Positions 1 to 6,505 of a stretch of DNA of 9,244 bases are shown here, piece by piece. Made by a program: the position numbers and the translations under genes. Source of the DNA: Bacteroidetes bacterium UBA955 (GTDB taxonomy: Bacteria > Bacteroidota > Bacteroidia > NS11-12g > UBA955); the NCBI GenBank assembly GCA_002293105.1, contig DBCP01000109.1, forward strand, positions 326-9,569, in the 5' to 3' direction. Under the pieces are notes generated by a model that saw only the letters and a list, made by a program, of their open reading frames with translations, was not told the DNA's origin and ran no database searches. How positions within the stretch are numbered: the stretch's first letter is position 1; each line of letters begins with the position of its first letter.

Positions 1-716
1 ATTGACCAATCGGTGTGTTTTCGGGTATCTACAATGATGCCATTCGATTTTTCTTGTACGTGCAAAGAACCTGGGCCATGACAGCGTTCACAGTCGATGC
101 CCAGCGGGAGTTTCTCAAAGACATTGACAGAGCCTTCTTTGGTTTTGGGCATTCCTGTATGGCAACTCATGCATTCGATATCGATCTTGCGGTTGAAGCG
201 TGTATTGAATTCTTCATAACCTGGTGGCAAATCCCAGATGCCTTTTTGGGTATAGAAGGTGAGGGGTGCTTGATAGAGGTGCTCGCCATCGGTCCAAAAG
301 TGACTGTTCGTGTGCTGTCCACTTCCAACGATATGGGTGATTTTCTCTCGACGATTGTGGACGGTATCCCTGCCTTGAAGCCTGAATTCTTGAATAAAGA
401 GCGATTCGTTTTGCCAGTAGGGGAAATAGTAGAGGTCTAACTTTTTATCGTATACCGGCTTGATGCCCACAAAATTGGCTTTTGAATATTGCTTTTCTGC
501 TTTGTGAAAGCTCATGCCCATACCTGTTTCGAGGAAGGTGGCATGTTTATCGGAGTGACAACCTTTACACGCTTGAATGCCTACATAAGTCGCTGAATCG
601 CCCAAGTTCCTGAAGGCTGGACTGGTTGCTGCGGGTTTGCATTGAATGATGGAAGAAACCACCACCGAAATGCCGGCGATCGCAAGGAATGCAACCCAAT
701 GCCGCGAGGTAAGCAT
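1..716 (-). CDS. Multiheme c-type cytochrome, probable lipoprotein (partial; C-terminus beyond left edge)
   Basis: An open frame starts at the ATG at 714-716 and runs 238 codons to the window edge without a stop, so only the N-terminal part is present. A hydrophobic segment (about residues 7-24) ends at Cys26 (SSIIQC), which suggests an exported, possibly lipid-anchored protein; Gln before the Cys is a poor lipobox. Three CXXCH haem-binding motifs follow: CKGCH at residues 50-54, CMSCH at 182-186 and CERCH at 209-213. The context of the first (YVGIQACKGCH) and the stretch IWDLPPGYEEF before the second resemble the cytochrome c554-type multiheme proteins of Bacteroidota, some of which carry more haems and TPR repeats downstream. 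The likely role is electron transfer at the periplasmic face or outer membrane; the partner is unknown. The gene begins 12 nt after the rhodanese stop, so it is probably cotranscribed. There is no clear ribosome binding site. The haem protein call is firm; the exact subfamily is not. Confidence 0.88.
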   Translation of the reverse strand, partial: MLTSRHWVAFLAIAGISVVVSSIIQCKPAATSPAFRNLGDSATYVGIQACKGCHSDKHATFLETGMGMSFHKAEKQYSKANFVGIKPVYDKKLDLYYFPYWQNESLFIQEFRLQGRDTVHNRREKITHIVGSGQHTNSHFWTDGEHLYQAPLTFYTQKGIWDLPPGYEEFNTRFNRKIDIECMSCHTGMPKTKEGSVNVFEKLPLGIDCERCHGPGSLHVQEKSNGIIVDTRKHTDWS

Positions 717-728
717 ATTGTGTGCTGT

Positions 729-1037
729 TTATTGTCCGAATTGGGCTTGCCAATCCAAAACGCCACCCAATAGATTTCGCACATTGGTGAATCCGCTCTG
801 GATAAGGAACATTTTTGCAGTTCCACTTCTAGCGCCACTTCTGCAATGAACGATAACTTCTTCGTTTTTCAGATCTTCTAGATCCTCTAATTTTCCAGGA
901 AGTGTACCCAAGGGAATTAAATCACCGCCCAAATTGAACTCGTCGTATTCGTGTTGTTCACGTACATCAATCAGGTTAATGGTTTCGCCTGCATCGAGAC
1001 GTTTTTTCAATTCAACTACGGAAATATCTGTACTCAT
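729..1037 (-). CDS. Single-domain rhodanese-like sulfurtransferase
   Basis: A 102-residue protein that is a single rhodanese domain. It has the N-terminal strand with the family's DVRE motif (residues 24-27, NLIDVREQHEYDEF) and the active-site loop CRSGARS at 65-71, with Cys65 as the persulfide-forming nucleophile. It ends with the usual GGVLDW stretch near residues 91-96. The six-residue loop is of the kind that transfers sulfane sulfur (GlpE/PspE-like) rather than the longer Cdc25/arsenate-reductase loop. No signal peptide is visible, so it should be cytoplasmic. Its ATG lies inside the stop of the T9SS gene (ATGA, 1034-1037), a layout typical of translational coupling. The physiological sulfur donor and acceptor cannot be told from sequence. 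The neighbouring cytochrome does not by itself indicate sulfur metabolism. Confidence 0.93.
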   Translation of the reverse strand: MSTDISVVELKKRLDAGETINLIDVREQHEYDEFNLGGDLIPLGTLPGKLEDLEDLKNEEVIVHCRSGARSGTAKMFLIQSGFTNVRNLLGGVLDWQAQFGQ

Positions 1038-2944
1038 ATCTTGATAAAGTGGTTATATGAGATTTGACGGTCATTGCCAATGCAACGCAAATAGTAATGT
1101 CCGGGCATCAAATCTCCCACAAATATACGATTTGAGTAATCGGCGTGGAGGTGTAATTTCCCCGAAATGTCCCAAATTTCAATTTTAGATCCCTCTACGT
1201 GGGTACCATTCAGATGAATGTAGTCTTTGCAGGGGTTGGGATACAATGCCAAGGTTGGGTGCTTGATTTTTGGATTGCTAAAGGCATATTCTACCCGTTC
1301 ACCAAACAACATTCTGATCATGGGCGTGCCTTTGGCATCACCCCCCGCATATTCCCAACTGCCCAATAAATTGCTGTACAAATGGGGGTTCGACTGGTCT
1401 TTGCCCTGATAACGGTAGTTGTTGTCGTACCCAATATTCAATACATATGGCATATGTTGCAACCATCCAACATAGTATTTACCAGCAGGTAAGTAAATCG
1501 CTGAATCAAAGAAAATATAAGAGAACCCATTGATGGAGTCTGAGTAAACAGGACGTGCCATCGATACTTCGTAAATCAGTTTGTCTTGGTTGTCTGGTCT
1601 ACCCACCGGACTAATCTCTTTCCAAATGCGCAATTTGAAACTTCTAGCGCTTACATCAGTCAAACTTTGGTTAAAATACACCGCCAATCCGCGCAAAGAA
1701 TCAGATTTGATGACGTTGAAATCCATTGCAAACTGTCCCTTTAAGTTACCCAAGAAGGCATAGTCCAATCCAAAACCACCTTCAGCGCTGCCATCGTCGT
1801 AGGAATACCATGGCATTACAGTATGCGATTGGATGATGGTATTGTTGTTTGTTTGGCTGTTGTAATTGTCTGGCGTAATGTCGTTGCTCTGGGGATTTAC
1901 GCTGAAAACATATTTTATTTTCGGTGTAGCCGTACTGAGGGTGTCGTACAATAGGGACTCGTATTTTTCGGTGGTATCGCCCAGTGCTTTTAAGTTCCGG
2001 GTACTTGCCGAAAAGGGTTTGCTGTACAACTGTTTGTTGAATTGATTAAATACGTTCAGTTGAAAGCGGGTTTGTACGGCGATGCTGTTCAAATTCTTGG
2101 CGACAAGCGTTGGGCCGATGCCGCGAACACTGTTATTGTATCGGTAATGGGAAAAAGGCACATTGGAGTAGTCCATGAACATGCCGTGATTCACTTGGCT
2201 GATGCCTACGTCTTGAATGGTTTTCTCGCCACTTTTTCGATTTTTCTCTATGCGAACGTAATCAAGATGCCAGTGGTTTAAGTTTCCTGTTGCTTTTGTG
2301 AAGTTTACAAATCGAAATTGGAAATTTGGGATAAGGAAATCGTAATGTGCTATTGGTACAAAAAACTCTTGAAAATCACCAGCGAAGTCACCGGCTATGC
2401 CCCAAGTTTTTACCCATTCATTTTGAATATTCTTAAAATATAGTATCAAACTATCCTCGGCTTCTGGTGCATCACCAATCCCTTGGCGCTGAATGAAAAA
2501 GCTAATGTAAATAGAATCGGTGGGCTTGTAATTGATGGTTTGATTTCCAACTCGCTTAAACTGGATGTTGATGGGCTGGGATGTTAAACTATCCGCAAAA
2601 ACCATCACTCGTTTGTCTAGGGTGTGGTAAGGATTTCCGTGAGCGTCTAGATGGTCAAATGTGGCCACCCCGAAATTGGGAGCTTTTTTTGGAAAACTAT
2701 TGTTAATCCATACCAAATTATCGGTCCATCTTCGCTCGTCGGGATAGCCAATAACATGAGCAAAATCTTCAAAAAATGGTAAGGTTAGTGTGTCTGAGAT
2801 ACCCCAAGAAATTTGATTGTCAATGGGTTGGTCTTGTTCAACAAACGGACGGTGAATCAACGGTTGTAGGCGCACAATGGGCTGTGCTTTTGTCAGTCCG
2901 ACAAATAGCACAAGTACAACAGAGAGGATACTCTTGGCGCGCAT
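1034..2944 (-). CDS. Secreted protein with type IX secretion C-terminal sorting domain, function unknown
   Basis: Starting at the ATG at 2942-2944 gives 636 residues. The frame is open further upstream, but only a TTG at 2974 could serve, and the ATG places a clean signal peptide (MRAKSILSVVLVLFVGLTKA, cleavage before QP) at the very N-terminus. After the signal comes a region with LPFFEDF at about 55-61, a motif often seen in the lectin-like jelly-roll (choice-of-anchor J/MAM-like) domains of Bacteroidota surface proteins. The middle has no recognised catalytic motif; YSYDDGSAE at about 381-389 looks like the start of a second beta-rich domain. The C-terminal ~75 residues form a T9SS type A sorting domain: LYPNP at 567-571, a later WDISGK, a PGHYYLR strand and the terminal FIKI. 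The protein is therefore expected to cross the outer membrane by T9SS and be released or attached to the cell surface. The function is otherwise unknown. Confidence 0.9.
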   Translation of the reverse strand: MRAKSILSVVLVLFVGLTKAQPIVRLQPLIHRPFVEQDQPIDNQISWGISDTLTLPFFEDFAHVIGYPDERRWTDNLVWINNSFPKKAPNFGVATFDHLDAHGNPYHTLDKRVMVFADSLTSQPINIQFKRVGNQTINYKPTDSIYISFFIQRQGIGDAPEAEDSLILYFKNIQNEWVKTWGIAGDFAGDFQEFFVPIAHYDFLIPNFQFRFVNFTKATGNLNHWHLDYVRIEKNRKSGEKTIQDVGISQVNHGMFMDYSNVPFSHYRYNNSVRGIGPTLVAKNLNSIAVQTRFQLNVFNQFNKQLYSKPFSASTRNLKALGDTTEKYESLLYDTLSTATPKIKYVFSVNPQSNDITPDNYNSQTNNNTIIQSHTVMPWYSYDDGSAEGGFGLDYAFLGNLKGQFAMDFNVIKSDSLRGLAVYFNQSLTDVSARSFKLRIWKEISPVGRPDNQDKLIYEVSMARPVYSDSINGFSYIFFDSAIYLPAGKYYVGWLQHMPYVLNIGYDNNYRYQGKDQSNPHLYSNLLGSWEYAGGDAKGTPMIRMLFGERVEYAFSNPKIKHPTLALYPNPCKDYIHLNGTHVEGSKIEIWDISGKLHLHADYSNRIFVGDLMPGHYYLRCIGNDRQISYNHFIKI

Positions 2945-3069
2945 TGGTTCTTGTGTGGGTCCAAATCTCAGCAACTGTAGGGGTGCAAAGCTTCAAACAA
3001 CACGCTAATTTAACGAAAAAAACACAATAATATTTGTTTTCAGTGACTAAGAATGACAGAAAAGAGAGA
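2945..3069 (-). other. Intergenic gap between the PASTA and T9SS genes; possible weak terminator and promoter
   Basis: This is the only sizeable gap in the minus-strand cluster. Read on the minus strand it holds an AT-rich inverted repeat (AAAACA, 10-nt loop, TGTTTT) running into a T tract at about 3015-3041, which could be a weak terminator. Nearer the T9SS gene, AAGCTTTG (minus strand of 2986-2993) matches seven of eight positions of a TAnnTTTG-type -7 box, but no good -33 TTTG is correctly spaced. The T9SS gene and those after it could thus have their own promoter. The evidence is suggestive only. Confidence 0.25.
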
Positions 3070-3657
3070 TTACTCGTCTTCTGCTTCACCCTGAACTGGA
3101 TCGATCATTGAAGTAGAATCATTGTTGGGCGACATCTCCGAGTCGATTATGGTGATATCTACCACGGTTCCTTTCAATACTTTTTCGCCAGCTTCAATGC
3201 TGCGGCCTCCAACGCGTTGGGCTGTGACCAAATTGTTGCCATACTCAGCATATTCTCTAGAAACTGTACCTAAAACGAGTCCGGCATTCTTGATTAAGGC
3301 TTTCGCTAAATTCAGACTGCAATCGGTGAGTTTGGGCATGCCAACGCGCGGGCGTGATGTGGCATTCACGATTACATAGATCACTCTGTCTGTTTTTACA
3401 TCCTCCTCAGCGGTTGGTGATTGTTCTACAATAACACCAGGCTTCATGTTGTCTATGTAAACGGTGTCATTGATTTTCATACGAAGGCCAAGCGCGGATA
3501 GTTTTTCTTCCGCTTCAAATGGTTTCATTTTTAAAACGCTAGGGACAATGATGGCATCACCATGGCGGGTGTAATAATCTAACCCGAAATAAGACAATGT
3601 TATCAAGATCGCTACAAAGACTCCACCCAATCCGATATTATATAACCAATTTTTCAC
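3070..3657 (-). CDS. Membrane-anchored PASTA domain protein (no kinase domain)
   Basis: A 195-residue protein starting with GTG (3655-3657), which overlaps the ddl stop as GTGA, so the two are probably translationally coupled. A short cytoplasmic N-terminus is followed by one membrane segment (about residues 8-27), then two PASTA domains at about 35-98 and 103-173. The first begins IIVPSVLKMKPFEAEEKL and ends VIYVIVNA; the second begins VGMPKLTDCSLNLAKALI and ends VVDITII. Both follow the family pattern of a proline-containing opening, an Ala/Leu-rich helix and a closing beta strand. An acidic, Ser/Asp/Glu-rich tail closes the protein. In Firmicutes and Actinobacteria PASTA domains sit on Ser/Thr kinases or penicillin-binding proteins and recognise peptidoglycan. 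Here there is no enzyme domain, as is common in Bacteroidota, where such genes tend to lie next to ddl. A periplasmic cell-wall-binding or adaptor role is inferred. Confidence 0.92.
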   Translation of the reverse strand: MKNWLYNIGLGGVFVAILITLSYFGLDYYTRHGDAIIVPSVLKMKPFEAEEKLSALGLRMKINDTVYIDNMKPGVIVEQSPTAEEDVKTDRVIYVIVNATSRPRVGMPKLTDCSLNLAKALIKNAGLVLGTVSREYAEYGNNLVTAQRVGGRSIEAGEKVLKGTVVDITIIDSEMSPNNDSTSMIDPVQGEAEDE

Positions 3658-6371
3658 GCGTTGCGATTTTCTCCAAATTTCAGTATTTCTCGGATGAATT
3701 CAAAGGGCTTGTATCCGTTGATGGAAGCTTGGTGATAGATACACGTAGCAGGCGTCATTCCGGGCAATGAATTCACTTCAATGATAATGGTTTCTACCCC
3801 ACCATCAGCGAAAATTCTTACAAAAGCATCGATTCTACAATAACCCGTGACATCCAGTGCCTTAGCCACTGATTCCAGTGTATTTCTCACAGAAAGACTG
3901 ATGTTGGATTGTTCCACAGGATCTTTTGAAAACCTTGATGGGGTGAGATTTTGGCCTTGTCCTGCCAAGAATTTTTCTTCCAAACTCAAGATTTCACTTT
4001 CTGCTAATGACTCAGAGGGTTCAAAAACCTCATAAGAAATACTTCCCTCACTGTCAACGTGTGTTACCATGCCTCCGGTTACTTCTAGGAACCTCACTGC
4101 GCCGGCTTTGTCAATGAACTGTTCTATGAGCAATTCGGTTTTTCTTGGCATTTCGTCGGTGGTTCGGATTCCCAATTGCTCACACAGTTTGGGATCTAAA
4201 GCATCGGTATCTCTGAAAATAGCCCCCATAAAGGCATGTAATTCGTCGGCGGATTTTATCTTTCTAACGGCAGCGCTGCATCCGTCATCGGCGGGTTTGG
4301 CAATGAGCGGTAAACCAAACTCTGAACAAAGTGACTCGCTGAGTGAAGGACCTTGGGTAAGCCACGCAGATTTTTGCACCAATTCGTGATTGGCAACCAA
4401 GAAACCCTTTTCACGCAGAATACGGTTGGTTTCAAACTTATTGATGGTGATGGCTGCGGAATGACTCAAACTACCATTGTGGTAAAGCCCAACTTTAGCC
4501 AAATCTTTTTGCAATGTTCCATCCTCACCGGGTCTACCATGTAGTGCGATGAAAACGCCTTCTGCCATCAATTTTAATGTATTCAAATCGATTTCCTGCG
4601 GAGCAAAAATGGGCTTGCCATCCAACAATCCTTCTGTTAGTGAGAGACTGCTTTCTTGAATATCAGCCAATGCAGGGTTAATTGCATAATGCAAAATCTT
4701 ATCGCGGATATCATCTGCATTGTCTTTGAGCATCATGTTCAATGGCAACAGAAACAAACGGTACGAGGAAGAGTCGCCAGCCAAAAAGATAGGAATGGGT
4801 TGCATTTCCTCACTGCTGCTCAGTTTTTCGTAAATGTTTCGCCCACTTTCCATGCTGATATGTCGCTCAAAGCTGTAACCACCCATAATCACAGCAATTT
4901 TCTTTTTCTGGGTAGATTGACCATGGGCATTTTTGATCAAATTTTGGCTTTGCAATAACAGCGAATTGAACAGCTGTCCTTTGGGGTGTGAGTGGATTCG
5001 TGCCCTCAATGAATTGAAATAAATCAATGAGAGAAAGGCACTTGGGTTGAGTCCGATTTCTGCCGCTTGGTGGAAGAAAAAGGAAGATGGCATCATTCCG
5101 CTGGTTGTGTTGGGGTCATTGAGGAAAATTTCACCGTCATCTGTTATGAATCCATCGATGCGTGCATATACCTCAAAGCCAAAGTGTAAGTACAGATGGC
5201 AACAAGCTTCGCGAATATCTGTAATCCAAGCAGGGTCAACTTCAATGGGGGTGACTTTGTTACTCAGGCCAGGAAGGTATTTGGAGCGATAGTCGAACAG
5301 ATCACCTGATTTTCTGATTTCAGTGGGTGGTAATGCAAATGGGTTGCCTTCTGCATCTGCTACAACAATGCAACTAAATTCTTTGCCCTCAATCATTGAT
5401 TCAATGAGAACCATAGATTCGCTATCGTGTGCTTGTAATAAGACCGTGGGTTGCGTTTTTAATGTTTGCTCCAAATAATCCAACAGGTCTGAAGGAAGGT
5501 AGAACTCTTTGCCATCGGCCAGAAGTGGTAATCCCAATCCGCTGCGCAAATCGGTAAGTTGTTTGATGTCTTTGATTTTTTCCTCTGAATTCTTCTCATT
5601 CCATTCACTGCTGTGTAGGTGAAGTCGGAAAAATGCCAAATCGATGGCTGTGCAAAATGCATCAAAATTGGGGTGTTTTAATATGCTTACACCCAATGAG
5701 GATCCTTGGTGGGCGGGTTTTACAACAAATCGCTCACCAAACATCACATTGAATTGTACAAACCATTGTTGCTTTTCAGTTGTATCGGCCGAAAGCCAAT
5801 CTCGCTGCTGTAGCGTGGCGTAATCATTGACATACAATGCGGCTGTGGTTTGGAAATCTTTTTGGATGGCTTTGTTGATGCCCATGGCCGATGCCAAAAT
5901 GCCTGAACCAGAATAGGGTATCCCATACCATTCAAGCAAGCCTTGAATGCTACCATCTTCGCCGTAAGTACCGTGTAATGCCAAAAAGGCGAAATCAATG
6001 CGGCTTTGAATTTCTTCTATTGTCAGTGGTTGTCCAATTTCATTGAGCACGTTGCGCTGCTCATCTTTGCTTTCGGCGATGGATTGGATGCTCTCTGCAT
6101 ATACTTGGAATCCATGAGGCAAATCCGGCAAGCATGATTTACGATAACCATTTACATGTACAAACGTGGGTGGGTAGAAATCCCTAATACTTCCCTTGTA
6201 CACGAATTCCCAGTTCAACAAACAAAAGTTGCCAAAAGAATCCACGAAAATGGGGATGGGTTCAAACAGCTGTTTGTCTAAGTTGTCATAAACCGTTCGT
6301 CCTCCAGCAAAGGAAACTTCCCGCTCTCGAGATGGACCACCAAAGAAAATACCGACTCTGATTTTTTGCAT
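3654..6371 (-). CDS. ddl: Tandem (fused) D-alanine--D-alanine ligase with two ATP-grasp Ddl units
   Basis: At 905 residues this is about three times the usual Ddl length. Two complete Ddl-like units are seen in one uninterrupted frame. Unit 1 (about 1-455) has GGPSREREVS (11-20), HGTYGEDG (133-140), ATP-grasp KPAHQGSSLGV (218-228), IEGKE (327-331), omega loop DYRSKY (360-365), RID (404-406) and NDPNTTSGM (418-426). Unit 2 (about 490-905) has GGYSFERHIS (497-506), HGRPGEDG (611-618), KPADDGCSAAV (692-702), EEKF (798-801), RID (846-848) and EVNSLPGMT (865-873). Against E. coli DdlB numbering, unit 1 keeps Glu15, Ser150, Tyr216 and Asn272 with Asp for Glu270. Unit 2 keeps Glu15, Glu270 and Asn272 but has Cys698 for Ser150, Phe801 for Tyr216 and Thr876 for Ser281. 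Unit 1 probably makes D-Ala-D-Ala for peptidoglycan in the cytoplasm; the specificity of unit 2 is open. The start is the ATG at 6369-6371, first gene of the cluster. Confidence 0.95.
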   Translation of the reverse strand: MQKIRVGIFFGGPSREREVSFAGGRTVYDNLDKQLFEPIPIFVDSFGNFCLLNWEFVYKGSIRDFYPPTFVHVNGYRKSCLPDLPHGFQVYAESIQSIAESKDEQRNVLNEIGQPLTIEEIQSRIDFAFLALHGTYGEDGSIQGLLEWYGIPYSGSGILASAMGINKAIQKDFQTTAALYVNDYATLQQRDWLSADTTEKQQWFVQFNVMFGERFVVKPAHQGSSLGVSILKHPNFDAFCTAIDLAFFRLHLHSSEWNEKNSEEKIKDIKQLTDLRSGLGLPLLADGKEFYLPSDLLDYLEQTLKTQPTVLLQAHDSESMVLIESMIEGKEFSCIVVADAEGNPFALPPTEIRKSGDLFDYRSKYLPGLSNKVTPIEVDPAWITDIREACCHLYLHFGFEVYARIDGFITDDGEIFLNDPNTTSGMMPSSFFFHQAAEIGLNPSAFLSLIYFNSLRARIHSHPKGQLFNSLLLQSQNLIKNAHGQSTQKKKIAVIMGGYSFERHISMESGRNIYEKLSSSEEMQPIPIFLAGDSSSYRLFLLPLNMMLKDNADDIRDKILHYAINPALADIQESSLSLTEGLLDGKPIFAPQEIDLNTLKLMAEGVFIALHGRPGEDGTLQKDLAKVGLYHNGSLSHSAAITINKFETNRILREKGFLVANHELVQKSAWLTQGPSLSESLCSEFGLPLIAKPADDGCSAAVRKIKSADELHAFMGAIFRDTDALDPKLCEQLGIRTTDEMPRKTELLIEQFIDKAGAVRFLEVTGGMVTHVDSEGSISYEVFEPSESLAESEILSLEEKFLAGQGQNLTPSRFSKDPVEQSNISLSVRNTLESVAKALDVTGYCRIDAFVRIFADGGVETIIIEVNSLPGMTPATCIYHQASINGYKPFEFIREILKFGENRNA

Positions 6372-6382
6372 ATGCGATAAAG

Positions 6383-6390
6383 CAAAAATA
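6383..6390 (-). promoter_or_regulatory. Candidate -7 promoter box for the ddl cluster
   Basis: The minus strand reads TATTTTTG here, a full match to the Bacteroidota -7 consensus TAnnTTTG, with 11 nt between it and the ddl ATG. A TTG lies 13 nt upstream, closer than the usual ~19 nt spacing to the -33 element, so the -33 is weak or absent. If used, the transcript leader would be only a few nucleotides long. Confidence 0.4.
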
Positions 6391-6423
6391 CATTGGTGAA
6401 GGGCAAGTCGGTGTGCAGTTCTT

Positions 6424-6440
6424 CACAATTCGTAATTGTG
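6424..6440. repeat. 17-bp perfect palindrome in the divergent intergenic region
   Basis: CACAATT-CGT-AATTGTG has seven-base arms that are exact inverse complements around a 3-nt centre. It lies between the two candidate -7 boxes for the divergent ddl and pepA transcripts and outside both preferred coding regions. There is no T tract after it on either strand beyond a run of five T, so a dyad operator for a dimeric regulator is as likely as a hairpin. No regulator is known from the window. Confidence 0.45.
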
Positions 6441-6493
6441 TTTTTCTCTTTGGGCATTATTGGAAAAAATTCGGCTATCCCGCAGCGATTCCG

Positions 6494-6501
6494 TTACTTT
6501 G
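6494..6501 (+). promoter_or_regulatory. Candidate -7 promoter box for pepA-pdxA
   Basis: TTACTTTG matches seven of eight positions of TAnnTTTG. A degenerate -33 (TTCG, 6470-6473) lies 20 nt upstream. Only 4 nt separate the box from the ATG at 6506, so transcription would begin at or just inside that codon. This bears on which pepA start is used. Confidence 0.3.
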
Positions 6502-6505
6502 CAAC

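Noticed and set aside
15..440. Open plus-strand frame of 141 codons over the left end
   Set aside because: It lies antisense to the multiheme cytochrome, whose CXXCH motifs and codon pattern are convincing; the plus-strand product has no recognisable features.
2945..2974. TTG at 2972-2974 as start of the T9SS protein
   Set aside because: It would put ten extra residues before a well-formed signal peptide; the ATG at 2944 is the simpler start.
2838..3089. Minus-strand frame of 83 codons spanning the gap between the PASTA and T9SS genes
   Set aside because: It overlaps the ends of both real genes in another frame, is Cys/Thr-rich without a family pattern, and looks like chance.
3654..6371. 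Tandem Ddl as an assembly artefact or a recent tandem duplication
   Set aside because: The two halves differ in most residues and in key active-site positions, and the reading frame continues through the linker with no stop, so a collapsed or recent repeat is unlikely.
6413..6505. GTG at 6413 as the pepA start, giving 490 residues
   Set aside because: The extra 31 residues do not resemble an M17 N-terminus and would cover the palindrome and the candidate -7 box; the first ATG is at 6506.
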